DNA from: Topomyia yanbarensis
Taxonomy: Eukaryota > Arthropoda > Insecta > Diptera > Culicidae
NCBI RefSeq assembly: GCF_030247195.1
Contig: NC_080671.1
Coordinates: 62,951,089-63,015,088 of the forward strand
Length of the DNA stretch: 64,000 nt
Direction of reading: 5' to 3'
Positions 1 to 11,289 of this stretch are shown here, one piece after another. Positions within the stretch are counted from its first letter, which is position 1. Every line of letters starts with the position of its first letter. The notes beneath the pieces are model-generated. The model did not search any database, was not told the DNA's origin, and saw only the letters and a list, made by a program, of their open reading frames with translations. The position numbers and the translations under genes were made by a program.

Positions 1-2460
1 GATGCCGCACTTTAGTAGAAACGACTTTAAAAAGTTTCGAATTCCGTTATTTATACAATTCAATACAACTTTGTACGAACATTTTTTCGACGAGGTAGAA
101 CACAAATTGCATTAAAAAATTCATATAGTGTTTTCAAACAAAAGCTATTTACACTAAATTAAAAAATAATAACATTGTTCAAATGTGCGTTCTGTTGATC
201 GAGGAATTAATTATTTCTTAATTTTGTTTAAAAGTATTGAAAAGTAACACAAATGTGAGTATTTTTCTGTCTTTAACGTTTATTGATGTCGAACTAAATT
301 TTGGTTTCGGAAACCATTTAGTCTTTGGAGGTGGATATTGCAATTCGTTTGCAGTGTTTTACTAAATGTTTTTGAAAAATTACAACGAATTAATTGATTG
401 TCATAAGAATATTTATCAAAATTAACCTGTAGCTGTTTGCAGAATTAATAATCATTCGAAATCATAGCGCAGCAATTCCAACTAAGTTGCAACAAAACCC
501 GTTGTAATTAATAATGAAGCCAATTGGTCTTTGACCACGTGTAATGTTTGGGCTGCAAAATGAGTGTTCACAACTCGGAATCGAACGACATAATTTATCA
601 GCTTGTTGACCCTTTCGTATCAAACCGACACTGAAATTAAATCGAAATTAAAAAGTCATATATTTTAAAATCGATTTAAAAAATTTTACTTTTGGTTATT
701 TTTCTACCCATCTGTAGCTTTGATCTGACCACAAATATACACACCCACAGCCATCGACCAACGAACACTAACCGAATGCCCAAACGTGTCCTCGCTGGGT
801 GCCAACGATCAATTATTGAAACAGTTTTTTTTTCCTGTCGAGAACAAAACATATAATCGATTCCTCCCTGATGAGTAGCGATCGAACCGGGGCGCATTAA
901 TCATTACTCATTTGGCACCGATTGGAGGCGGAGCGGGGGCGGCCCGGAGCCGGAATGAGCGCTGGTACATCGTCTCATTTCACATCGATATTAATTAGCC
1001 ACGCACACACAAACACACATAGATGGAGAGAGAGAACCCGCCCGACTCCGCAACCGCCCTGGAAAGTGATCCTTCAAACTCGAACAACCAATAACGTAGG
1101 CAGCAGCTCGTAAACACGTATTTTATCTTCGTTGACGTTGAGTCATATGCATTAATTATGTTGAGCATATTCATTTACCGGGCGGTCGTAACTCGAACCA
1201 GAGCAAGATAGCGGCTACTAAGTGCAAAACAAGATATGAAAGGAGCGACAGGACACAACTTTCCATTACGGTCGTCTTTTGATAATCAAAGTACCTAAGT
1301 CTAAAGTTAAATACCACTAGTTGGCATATTTCAACCTGCTTTAGTTGGTGTTCGCTTATGTGGATTTCTTCAGCATGGTATGCTGTGACGTGGTGGGGTA
1401 CAGTGTTGCAATTTGAATATTTGAACATGACCTACTTTGTTATGGTTGCTTTAAGGTGATAAAAAATTCATGTCTGTTGAGGAATAAAAAAATGCTTCCT
1501 GAATTGCAAACCATTGTTCAGTGTCCATCAATATGAACGACATAATTGTGTAATTGCACACTGTTAACCTGTCAAGAGACATTCGCGTATTTTTTCTGTA
1601 AACTCAAATTTTACGATGAAAGTAAATCTTATATTACAACCAGTGATGCCACATGGAAATGTCTGTTTTAGCAAAAAGAAATCGTTACCATCGTCCATCA
1701 GTTACGCCAGTCTGTGAAAATTTGAATTGAATTTCTACGAAATATACTCAAATAAGGCCATTACAATTTAAAAAAAAAATGTCCCCCCCATCAAAATCAC
1801 TGAAAAATCAGGGCGAAAATATTTTTTTCTAATAACCAAAATAAAAAAAAAATGGACACGTTTTATAAAACAACAATAGTGTTCATAGAATTTTGCTTTT
1901 TGTCATTGAACACTGTTATGTTTACGTATACTCCTATCGTCTAAAACCATCCGAGATTTGATTCATAATTTGCCATCCAATGAGACATATCTGATCCTTT
2001 TTTGTTTTGGCCATTCTCGGGTGGATTCGATGTTCGCATAAAATCGTCGATCCAGTCTAACATCAAACGAAAATTATTCACAATATATGTCGTATTACTG
2101 TTCGCGGAAGAAAGGACCTACCTGTGAATTGTCAAATAAACATCTCATGGAAAGGCTGGACTTCTAAATCGATTCCATTTTAAATGCAACAGTCAATAGA
2201 GGCTGAATCGACTTTACGCTCATCCGGACATGCCGCGGACTCATGTGATTCGCATTTCTAATGCCAAAAGATCCTGAATCCCGCGGTAGCAGACAAAGGG
2301 TTAAGTCGCAGGGAAACTCTAAGCTTGCTCATATGACCTTATTCCACACTTTTCTAAACTTTCTTCCTTCAACTCCTTGCTCTTCCTTGAGTACTATGGC
2401 TCTTAACATTGAAAACTATACTTCATCTTTCAGTCTCTTGCTAGTTTGTTAGTTGTTTAT
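1..2460. other. Unrecognised AT-rich non-coding stretch
   Basis: I see no gene, RNA or repeat with recognisable structure here. The only local features are a short purine/CA-rich tract near 1000-1040 and several A- or T-homopolymer runs near 1780-1850. Short open frames are scattered and have no coherent composition. It could be intergenic or intronic host DNA, or very old repeat. Confidence 0.5.
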
Positions 2461-4690
2461 TGAAGCTTTAACCACGGCGGGTCATTCGCTGATAAAAGGA
2501 TTCAAGTTATATATTTGATTTATAATGAGATTATGTTGTTTCCTGTTTCTAGTTGATGTCTCTGATCGATCGCGGCATGTTGTATTGTTGTCGTAGATTT
2601 TCGAGCTCCTCACAGTCGCACAGAATGTGCTCGACGGTCAGACGTGTGTTACACGGGGTGCATTTAGGAATGGGGTTTTTGGCTATCATATGTGCGTGGG
2701 TTAATCTGGTGTGGCCGACTCTAAGCCGGGAGAGGATTTTCTGCTCTATTTGGTTGTTGCGGTCGATCCATACGTCGGGGAACCTTTGATTTTTTGCGTG
2801 TGGCCGCGGGAGTTTCGCCAGTGGTTGATGAAATTGGTTTGGATGCTTGCGTTGAATTCTCGAATGATGTCGGTTGTTGGTGTTTCAGCCGAGATTTGGG
2901 CGCATATCCGCCTACCGAGGGAGGCCAATCGATCTGCGTCAACATTCCTTTTTATTCCGCTGTGGCCTGAAACCCAACAGATGGACAAGAGTGGGTCGCG
3001 GAAGGCTTCAATGGCCTGTACGAAAGGGTGCTTCGATGTTCCGTTCTCGATGTCCTTTAACACGGAGAGCGAGTCGGTGAAAATGACCGTCGTGGAGTCG
3101 GTGGGTCTTTTTTTCCATTGCTACTGGCAGCCTCTGCTGAGAAGATTGACCACGAGAAGGGCAAGAGGAAGGAGAGCCCGCTCTCCAAGCCACTGAACGC
3201 CGCTCCCACTTCATCGTCGGCCTTGGATCCGTCGGTGAATATTTGAAGGTGGCCTGAATATTTCCGGTTGACTAGTTTTGGAATAGTGGGCTTCGATGCG
3301 GTTAGGGGGGTCGCCAGCTTTGACGACCAGGGATAGACTCTAGTCGATGTTGTGACTCGGGTCGTTCCACGCACGATGTCTCACCCGATGTAAGCGGGCG
3401 ATTGGCGGTAAGGGGCTGTTTGCGTACTTGTTGTGAAGGTCCGTGGATATGGAAAGAGCGAAGCATTTGCCTCCCGAGTTTTTTCAAGAATCCGAGGCTT
3501 CTCCTGAATGCTGTTTCTGCAACTGCCCAGCGGCAGGGAAGAACTCCCGCTTCGACGCAGGCGGAAACGGCAGGTGTGCTTGGTAGCAAGTTGGAGGCTA
3601 GTCGGACGGCTCCGTGCTACAGCGGGCCGAGGACCTCAACCAGTCCGTATAGATTGCGACAGGTGAATTCGATCCCGTAGTATATCCTGCTGTGGATTAA
3701 GACACGGCTCACGTTGATTGCGGTTTCTTTTGTTTTTGGGGTGGCGAGAGCAGATCGTTTGCATCAGCCACTCTCTGCTCTCGCAATCCCTCTTCACTTG
3801 ACGGAAGTGTGGAACAAAGGTCACTGTTCTGACCAGTGTGATGCCGAGCACTTTCGGCTCTTTTCGGAAGGGTATCTGGACCCCGTTGAGCGAGACCGGT
3901 CTGGCGTTGGCGGGGTGAAAGGATCCGCAGCAGTGAGTAATCGCACACTTAGAAGAAGCGATGTTGAAGCCGGTAGTTAGAGCCCATCGTCCGATCGCGT
4001 TGATGGCGGCTTTAATAAATAGATCCGGGTACGGGGGATCGTTTTTCCCAAGGCAACTAGGATGATGTCGTCCACGTAGACGAACACGTAGACTCCTTTG
4101 GGTAGGTAATCGAAAATTGAGTTCATCCTAACTTAGGAATAACGTTACTGACGCACTGATCCTTGTGGGACTCCGTTGGTCTCCCAGAATTCGTGGGAGA
4201 GTTCGCCGCCGACGTATACCTGGAATCGTCGGCCCTTTAGGTAATTCTAAATGAAGGCTCCGAGATTTCCCTGGATGTCCCATCGGTGCAGCTCTCCTTC
4301 ACGCCACACTGTATTGTAGGCTTTCGCCACGTCTAAGATGGCGATGTCAGCATGTAAGTTTTTCGCTCTCGCTTCTTCGTACAGTTCCCCGGAGAATCCC
4401 AAATGGATTCCTGTCCCAAGTCCTTTCCGGAAGGCCAATTGGCAGGTTTCAAGAAATTTGCCTTCTTCCAGCCATGTAATCAGCCGTCGGTTGACCATTC
4501 TTTCTAGAATCTTCGCGGTACGTGAAAGAAGGCTTATGGGATGGAAGTCGCTCGGGGATCGTGTGCCTTTACGCTTTTTGGGGATTGGCACTATGTAGGC
4601 AAGTTTCCAGTCGTCTGGGAAGTTTCCATCTTCCCAGATTCTATTGAAGGCATCAGGGAGTTCCCTTTTCCCGCTTTCGTCTTTGCGCAA
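2461..4690 (-). mobile_element. 5'-truncated non-LTR retrotransposon with RT and RNase H (I/LOA/R1-like group)
   Basis: A retroelement body reads right to left: reverse transcriptase first, then RNase H, then a C-terminal cysteine/histidine motif and a stop at 2549-2551, with a short 3' flank. The domain order RT-RNase H without LTRs is known from the I, LOA and related non-LTR clades of insects. The open frames are broken by frameshifts, and the endonuclease and ORF1 are missing because the element stops near 4690 at a junction with an unrelated repeat. The 5' truncation is the usual result of incomplete target-primed reverse transcription. The exact clade cannot be set without a tree. It is a dead copy. 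Confidence 0.85.
2549..3400 (-). pseudogene. RNase H domain and C-terminal Cys/His motif of the same element, frameshifted
   Basis: RNase H removes the RNA template during reverse transcription. The start of the domain, 'LQIFTDGSKADDEVGAAF', is visible near 3230 and carries the first catalytic aspartate. A frame change follows, then 'VLKDIENG' and 'ICWVSGHSGIKRNVDADRLA', the classic HSGIxGNxxAD block with the final histidine and aspartate kept. The tail reads 'RLRVGHTRLTHAHM', then a Cys/His knuckle of the form CTPC...EHILCDC, and stops at 2549-2551. This tail is typical of RNase H-bearing insect non-LTR elements. At least two frameshifts make it dead. Confidence 0.85.
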
Positions 4691-4699
4691 CGAAAGCAC
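3640..4699 (-). pseudogene. Reverse transcriptase domain of the RNase H-bearing non-LTR element, frameshifted
   Basis: RT copies the element RNA into DNA at the target site. The 150-residue open part (4699 to 4247) holds the fingers/palm blocks: 'WKLAYIVPIPKKRK', 'FHPISLLSRTAKILER' and 'CQLAFRKGLGT', equivalent to the usual YRPISLLS and QFGFR blocks. It then reads 'ILDVAKAYNTVW', where the usual catalytic block is DxxKAFDxV, so the first aspartate is kept. A stop follows. The reading continues in other frames to the catalytic 'FVYVDDIILVA' (about 4051-4095), then 'GFNIASSKC' and 'EPKVLGI'. Several frame changes make it non-functional. The identity as a non-LTR RT is clear. Confidence 0.85.
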
Positions 4700-4780
4700 A
4701 TATTGCTATCATGCAGGTTACGCATACAACCACTAACATATTAGACCTCAAACATTGAACCCAACCCATGCGCGCAAAGT

Positions 4781-5479
4781 AAAATGAGTCAACGCTGATG
4801 ATGATGGGTAGAGCGAAAGCGACAACTAGTACCACGACACTATGTTAACCGTGTTCGCAAATGAAGCTCGAATGTACAAGCGATTTTGTGTACCAATAAT
4901 TGTGTTCGAGATTGTACATAAAAGCGTGCTGGAAACGAGCACAACACAAAACAAAGCATAGTGTTTGAACGGACAAGCTCAGTCGCGTGTTGGACGGCAC
5001 TGGGTAGCGTACCTCCACCGGCAGGGTAACGGACTTCTAACTCAGCTACACTGGCTGTGAAAACACACAGCGCAGTTATCTGCTCCGCCTGCCGTTCAAC
5101 AGGCAACTGAGCTTGTCCGGCCAAATCCGTTCTTTAAATAGTGGATGACGACGTCATTCATAGAAGCGTAGCGTGCTAGGTACACAAATCTGTCGTGCCG
5201 GACTTGGGAAGCGCTGTCTTCTGTGTGTAAATGCGCTATATTTTGACTAGGTTGTACATTATTGAAATTTTTAATGCCATGATGTCAAAAATCTTTGGGT
5301 TGGAATTGGAATCTATTCTTAGAAGCGTTTCGGGGTGATATGAGCCAAAAATTTGAAAATTTATCGTGAGATGGCTGAATATGCGTTTAAAATTGGACTA
5401 CTTTTCGTTACATACCATTTTTGTAGAATTTGCAAAGTGCACCCCCATTTCGAAAACAAAGACGTAGTCCTACGTAAAA
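4781..5479 (-). repeat. Dispersed repeat, copy A (inverted partner at 40454-41428)
   Basis: The reverse complement of this stretch matches 40454-41428 over most of its length. Shared segments include the block around 'CCCATCATCATCAGCGTTG', the 'ACAGCCAGTGTAGCTGAG' block and a terminal palindromic 'ACGTAGTCCTACGT'. The two copies differ in the middle, where copy B holds about 430 bp not found here. No TIR, LTR or coding domain was recognised. A short translation, VVLVV-FALPIIISVDSF, is shared by both copies but is too short to call a protein. It is probably an unclassified transposon; this assignment is inference. Confidence 0.7.
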
Positions 5480-5702
5480 AAAAATTGCGGTGTCCTAATA
5501 TACGATCCTGGCTTCAGCGTAAAAAAGAAAAGAATGGGGCAACCGTATTCTCACCTCAGGAAAAATCGGAGAGAAGTTAATCATATAATAATTTTTTTAA
5601 TAGTAGCAGGTGCTCCCGGAGACAGATCCTGTAGTTTTACGTCGACTTCAGATAAAATATCCTTTTCGTATTTGTACTTCCATATAAGACAAATCTAGAG
5701 AA

Positions 5703-5935
5703 TTTTAGAATAGGACGTAAGTAACAATGAGATATTCTCTTTGTGGTCTTTCTCTTTTGTTCATTACTCGGGCGTTTTAGCATTTAGCAATCAACTCTTT
5801 GCATAATTTTCTAGTAAACACCTTCGGCTTTCGATGTGTACTGCGAAATTATTGCCAAGTGTTATAGTGACGCCGTAATAATCGAAAGAGAAAGTAAACA
5901 AAGACAGGCTATGTTACTTACGTCCTATTTTAAAT
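5703..5935. mobile_element. Small TIR element (MITE), about 233 bp
   Basis: The left end 'TTTAGAATAGGACGTAAGTA' and the right end 'TACTTACGTCCTATTTTAAA' are inverted repeats over about 22 bp with one mismatch. Inverted similarity continues inward through the CTTTCTCTT/AAGAGAAAG blocks, so the whole element can fold. There is no coding capacity. A target duplication is not clear; the ends are rich in TTTAA-like sequence. Known MITEs are DNA-transposon derivatives moved in trans; the superfamily is unassigned. Confidence 0.75.
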
Positions 5936-6999
5936 TTTTTCCAGAAATATGATTATTTCAGAAATCACACAACAAAATCTCTTTGAGATACATTCGGCAT
6001 TGTTATAGTAAGTCATAAAAGATATCTGATTTAAGGAAATTATGTGGATACAAGCTGAGCTCTTTTTATCTTCCAGCACTGGATGATGATTTTTTCCCAT
6101 GCCGTAATAGATAACCGTACCGAAGTCAGATCATCAGATAGTTCCGTAATGATAAGAAACAGATTTCTCAAACTGAATCCAATATTTTGACCCCGCTTTG
6201 CTATAATTATATTGAAATTTATAAATGGTATCCTAGTACTAAAACTCCGGAAATCGAAATTTTCAGGAATCTATTGTCAGTGCGGTAAAATATCAATTTC
6301 AAACGAAAATATTCGTTTCTATTGAAAATGCGAGTCTTTCACTGTAAGCATACCACCACTATATCAGTTGAGTTCTGCTGCCGTCTTCGTTTGAGTCACT
6401 CAGAGTTCACTGTCAATTGAATAACAGGTTCTGGTCATTTGACGTTTTTGCCTGTTTAGTTTCTTTTGAAAACCTACCTCACATTAGCACGGTCTCAGCT
6501 AATGGAAGTGAACCATTCCAATGAACCACTCCGGAATGTGAATGAACACTCACTGACATGAAAATAACTCCGACCAAGATAATAAATACATATAGGGTAA
6601 AGGCTATGATAAGACAAGACAACTCAAGACGGATACAGGTAGGAACATTTTTTCTCTGTATGAGTGAGGTTGTCATTTTTTCGATGAATATGATAAATCA
6701 GGAGGATATGAAAAAAGAATAATCAAATGACGTAGTGGGCTTTTCTGTTAATATAAGTTTTGTTTTGGTTTGGTAATAATTATTTTTTATCAGTAGTTTC
6801 GAGATAAAAAGGCAAAACCCGGCCTTTTCTCTCTTTTCATCGTGCGCCAAAGAATCGGGATGTTCGTCCGGATGATTATGTGTACTACCAGGGGCCCGGT
6901 GGCCATGCTTCATTTTACAAGTATAAAACAAATACACTAAAATGACAAATGTTCCGAACCTTTCTTTCTCCTCTTGGTGCAGTTGTCTCTGTATTTTTA
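5936..6999. other. Unrecognised AT-rich stretch
   Basis: I see no recognisable gene or repeat here. It lies between two small TIR elements, and the predicted short frames have no protein-like character. Confidence 0.4.
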
Positions 7000-7614
7000 C
7001 ACGGTAAAAAATTGTCACGTCTAATTCAAATGATGTTGCACTTGAATCAGTTTATCATGTATCACTAACAATTGAAGTGATTTAGCATTGATTTTCTAAG
7101 GATTTATAACTCGTATCAGAATGACCTGGTCTTTGAAAGCTATTTAATAGGAATTATCTTTAAATTGAAATGAATATCCGTTGAATTCGCACCACTGTAC
7201 TAATCTATTGAATTTGAGTGGTTCCATTATTAATTAAAAGTGTCAAAACACTAAAGTCTTTAATCAACTACAAACGTATGCTCGGAAATAGGAGCAAAAA
7301 TGGAAAACTTGCATTTCCAGAGTAATGTAGAACGTGAGTATTGTATATTTTACTTGTCGTTAATTTATTATGTAATTATTTATTCTCAGGTAATCTATAA
7401 TGGGATATACCGTAAGGAATACGTATATAGTTAAATGCAAGATCTATTAGAAGCAATGTGCAACACACTTCAAATGGAAGTGATTTGCTGTTGATTTCGT
7501 AGTGCTTTGAAATGATCCATTCCAACAGATTGACACATCGCATTGAAATGTTGGGCAAGTAGTGCGAAATGAACTGCAAATCACTTTCCATCAACGTGAG
7601 GATTTTTTACCGTG
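7000..7614. mobile_element. TIR element of about 615 bp with TA flanks (Tc1/mariner-type MITE)
   Basis: The ends read 'CACGGTAAAAAATTGTCACG' and 'CGTGAGGATTTTTTACCGTG', inverted repeats with a small internal difference. Each is flanked by TA (6998-6999 and 7615-7616), which fits the TA target of Tc1/mariner transposons. Subterminal motifs of the type AAGTGATTTGCNGTTGATTT recur near both ends. There is no transposase. The superfamily is inferred from the TA flanks only. Confidence 0.7.
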
Positions 7615-7615
7615 T

Positions 7616-7960
7616 AGTTTTCTTACCTTTCTTGTACCCTACCGAATAATTGTTGATAGATTACTGTATGCAGCTAGCGAGGTTGGCAGTGCAGCCAATT
7701 TCTTTGTCATATTTAGATATGTTGCTACAATACACATAATAATGACCGTTTTATTAACTCTCATTTCTCCAAAATATATCTGGAACTAAGCAATCCAGCA
7801 TTTTTATCACATACTTTATCTCGCAAATTTGGCCAGCATAACAGCTTATTCATCAGAATCAAATTTGCCACAAAAATTTATATAGAGATGGACGTACTAC
7901 CAAATACAGAAATATACAGAAATCGTATTACTAGTTGCCTTGTGTTGTCTTAGGAGAAAA
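7616..7960 (+). repeat. Dispersed repeat, copy 1 of an inverted pair
   Basis: This stretch matches the reverse complement of 9100-9470. The most conserved core contains 'GCTAGCGAGGTTGGCAGTGC', 'CACATAATAATGACCGTTTT' and 'TTTTTATCACATACTT'. No coding domain or TIR was found. It starts directly at the end of the preceding TIR element. Confidence 0.75.
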
Positions 7961-8025
7961 CGGTCGAACTCGTTAAAGGTTCAAGATGATAGATAACGGA
8001 AATCGATGGTTAAAGTCATTTTAAA

Positions 8026-8512
8026 CGAAGGCGCAGTTAGTTGAGTGGTAAGCGTGACAGCCACCCATCCCAGTTGGTCTGGGTTCAATCCCAGCCGAGG
8101 TCGTCGAGATTTTTCTGAGGTGAAAATTCTTCCCTCGGAAGGGATGTAAGGCCGCATGTTTCCGGTCCATGAGTTGATGGGTCGATATCTAGTTACTAAC
8201 AAATGTCCTCCTCCCGTGATACTTGTGGAGTGTGCAGTAGTATATACGGCCTCTAGCAAAAGCACTTGCTATAAGCCGGACGAACGTTCCTTCTGCGATC
8301 TACGTTCGGGCCTGGCCGATGCCGGTTTTGATCAATAAACACTTCAGGATTACCAGGAGTTGCATATTGAAAGATGTCTCCCTAATCCCAAGCATAATTA
8401 CCTTCTGATTTCCTGTGCAACTTCAGCTAGTCCGATCGATCGATCGATCGATCAGATCGATAACGGAGTGGCAGCCAGGGGTGGTCGCACAAGGTCAAGT
8501 TCAAGCTCAAGC
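8026..8512 (+). mobile_element. tRNA-derived SINE with 23-bp target-site duplication
   Basis: The insertion is flanked by a perfect 23-bp direct repeat (8003-8025 and 8513-8535), the mark of target-primed retroposition. Its head is tRNA-like: an A box within 'TTAGTTGAGTGGTAAGCG' (from 8037) and a B box 'GGTTCAATCCC' (8082-8092), which together form an internal RNA polymerase III promoter. A tRNA-unrelated body follows. It ends in simple sequence: a CGAT/GATC run at about 8429-8460 and a short 'TCAAGTTCAAGCTCAAGCT' tail. It needs the enzymes of a partner LINE. I do not assign it to a named family. At 487 bp it is on the long side for a SINE, so the distal part could be a second unit. Confidence 0.75.
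8037..8092 (+). promoter_or_regulatory. Internal Pol III promoter (A and B boxes) of the SINE
   Basis: The A box lies in 'TAGTTGAGTGG' and the B box in 'GGTTCAATCCC', about 35 bp apart, as in tRNA genes and tRNA-derived SINEs. Both fit the consensus closely, so this copy may still be transcribed by Pol III. Confidence 0.65.
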
Positions 8513-9099
8513 TCGATGGTTAAAGTCATTTTAAAATCAAAGATGAGGGTAACATGGATACCACTTAAAAGGAGGTGAGGCCATTTTGAAATCCAAGATG
8601 ACGGCCTTTGGTTACCAAAGTAGTCATAAAACACCGGCATTTATATATTTAGGCCACCATGAAAACAAAGATGGCGGTTTCCGGTAACCACTAAAGCGAA
8701 AACCATAATAAATATATATCTATATCGCTTTTGCAAGGCTGGTCAGTAGTTGACGGAAACTGATGATTGAGGACATTTTGCAATCAATCCAATATGGCGA
8801 CTTTTGGTTACTTCAAATCAATAAACCCACCATCGATATGACTTGTTTATAGCACTCATGTCGAGCAAAATCTTTTCGAATTCTTTCTGATAGAGAACAC
8901 CGACTATTCTCATGTCTGTAGACTGTGCTCGTAATGTGTTCCTATAGAACCAGCGTGGAAGTGTTTTACCCCTTTACCATGTCATCGCAACAGGGAAATA
9001 TTGGTAGAGGTGCAAAGAAAATTGCTGAATTACATATTTGATTTTAGCAATGAATTTGACAGCTTCGTACAATAATGATAGCATACTGCGGCTGTCATA

Positions 9100-9470
9100 A
9101 TTATTTTCCAAAATTTCTTAAATTCGCAGATTTCAGATAAAATATAATGAATCTAGTAACAGCTTGTTTGAACTGGTTGCAATGAAAAACGTATTTGATA
9201 GTACGTTCATCTCTATTATATTTTTGTTGCAAATTTGATTGTGATGAATAGGCTGTTATGCTGGACAAATTTGCTAGAAACAAGAAGTATGTGATAAAAA
9301 TGTTGGATTGACTAGCACCAGATAAATTTTGGCGAAATGTGTGTTAAGAAAACGGTCATTATTATGTGTATTATAGCAACATATCCAAATATGTCAAAGA
9401 AATTGGCTGCACTGCCAACCTCGCTAGCTGGATACACTCATCTGTCATCTGGCACAAGAAAGGTGAGATA
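9100..9470 (-). repeat. Dispersed repeat, copy 2 of the inverted pair
   Basis: This is the reverse complement of 7616-7960, with scattered substitutions and small indels. It could form a stem of about 350 bp with the other copy across the intervening 1.1 kb. No coding domain was recognised. Confidence 0.75.
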
Positions 9471-10080
9471 ACCAAAACACGAAGCCAGTTGTCTCTTCTT
9501 GTCGTAGGCTTACCGGGATCTCATTTAACTGGTGCTCACTGAGTAAATTGAAAGCGGATCTATTCATTTGAGAGGATCAAACGAAGGAGGTTGACTATGA
9601 ATTGCGACTCATTTGAAACAGCATCTGATGCGTTAAATGAATATGAATGCTACCGTAGACGACTGATTGACTGCGTTCATTCGGTTTCGATTGAATGAAA
9701 TGAAATTTTACTGCTCTGTCTATTGTACTGATTCGGATCCCTATAGCAGGGTTCAACAGCTGATGAGTTGATTTTTTAATGGATACCTAACGTTTAAAGA
9801 ATCTTTTCAGTGGTCATTCACAATTAACGAGCGATAACTTCAAGAGGGAGAGGGATGCAAGGTAAGATTTTCGATCTTCTATATGCTATATTCTATATGC
9901 TCTATAAAATCTCGGGTGACAATCTTGTTTTTCATGTTGAACATAGCATGATAATATTTATTCATTGCAATGAATGCAGAATGATAGTTTTGATTCATCT
10001 ATAAAAACCTTAAAATATCATTGTTGTACACTTTGCCGTTTTCGCGTAAATATTTTATCTCACGTTTTGGTAAAATAAAA
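9471..10080. other. Unrecognised stretch
   Basis: I see no gene or repeat structure. The TATATGCTATATTCTATATGC-like AT repeat near 9880-9905 is a short local duplication. Confidence 0.4.
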
Positions 10081-10283
10081 CCTTTGAGCACTACTACTGC
10101 TACGTAGATAGATTAATAATTTTGCTATAAATCCAGTACTGTTCGCAAGGAAATTTTCAATAGTCGGGAGTGTCCGGCTTTGACCTTTGAGCACTACTAC
10201 TGCTACGTAGATAGATTAATAATTTTGCTATAAATCCAGTACCGTTCGCAAGGAAATTTTCAATAGTCGGGAGTGTCCGGCTT
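10081..10283 (+). repeat. 103-bp recent tandem duplication
   Basis: Unit one (10081-10183) and unit two (10184-10283) are almost identical; the clear difference is GTACTG against GTACCG. The near identity means the duplication is recent in this haplotype, or it is an assembly artefact. The unit contains no gene. Confidence 0.9.
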
Positions 10284-11281
10284 ACGATACAATCGCCATT
10301 TAAACCATAAATATGTATTTTAACATCTCTAAACTAAGATATGAATTATTCAGTAACTCGATTTCTACTTCACCTTGCAACCTTTTCCGAGGTCTCCTCG
10401 CTTTTCCATTCGTCTGTACAAGTTCAAGTGATAAAATCACAAAAACCACCAGAATAAAACTACTAGTCGACAAGACCATAATTCAATTCAGTGATTTATT
10501 CCAATACCACACTCGGCTCGACTGTGCGACCGTGCGCACCGAAGAGGAAAAAATAGAGAAAACGAAAGAAAATCGAATCTCTTCCAGCATCCTTCTTTAA
10601 AATCTAATCGTGCATGTAATCAAATTTAATAATTTTGTGTCGAAAATTTATGTCATGGATAAAATTTTATAGACTCTCAGTACCTATCGTTCTTCACGAG
10701 ATGTCCTCGTACCGTCGAACCAGTAGTGCTGGATTTTCCCACACACACACACATACGAGGTCTACCCGTTCTCAAAAAGATTTGCCAATCTATTTCCTTT
10801 CTTGCGCGGCCTTTGGAGGGGTAATTTTGCGATTTTTCCTTGCATCAGCGTTGCACAGGCTCTTTCATGTTGGTATCATCTTTAGCTGTTTCGAGACTCG
10901 ATTTATCTCTATGTGAGTTAAACTTCAGCCGACGAAATGGTTCACCAAAAAGTGTACCATTTTTATTATTATTGATAACCCATAAAAAAGGATACGCCGA
11001 AAGCAATAGAAAAACAAGACGAACAGTGATCTGTTCATAAGGGATTCAACTACGTCATCGTCGTCATCATCTTTATCGTGCTTAAGGTTCAAAAGCTTTC
11101 TGGAAAAGCGGCCATGCTTGAAAACGAAAAAAAAAATTCAACACAATAAATCATTAGTATTCTATTAACACGCCGAACATATTAATTGATTTCCGAAAAA
11201 GTGTAGCGAAAAAAACTTTTTTCGGTAACTAAAGATGGCCGCTTTTTGGGGCTTTCGCATTTGAACCTAAACTTTGTCCTT
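10284..11281. other. Unrecognised stretch with a short CA tract
   Basis: It holds a short (AC)n tract at about 10740-10753 and otherwise no recognisable feature. The open frames near 10313-10600 and 10635-10916 look like chance frames. It may be host non-coding DNA into which the next hAT element inserted. Confidence 0.4.
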
Positions 11282-11289
11282 GCTAGCGG

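Larger units (their letters stand above)
7978..8835 (+). repeat. Degenerate tandem repeat with 'AAGATGGCGG' core, interrupted by a SINE
   Basis: At least four degenerate units share the pattern CATTTTGAAATCCAAGATGG...TTTTGGTTACC, near 8519-8565, 8577-8621, 8651-8691 and 8748-8812. The left edge of the array (7978-8025) is separated from the rest by the SINE insertion at 8026-8512. Such 'AAGATGGCGG...GGTTACC' units look like an old minisatellite or the internal repeat of a transposon. Confidence 0.5.

Noticed and set aside
4840..5124. 94-codon minus-strand frame as a gene
   Set aside because: It lies in the dispersed repeat and is not preserved in the partner copy at 40454-41428.
8030..8105. 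A functional tRNA gene
   Set aside because: The A and B boxes are present but no complete acceptor stem or clean anticodon arm can be drawn, and it sits at the head of an insertion with a target duplication, so it is a SINE.
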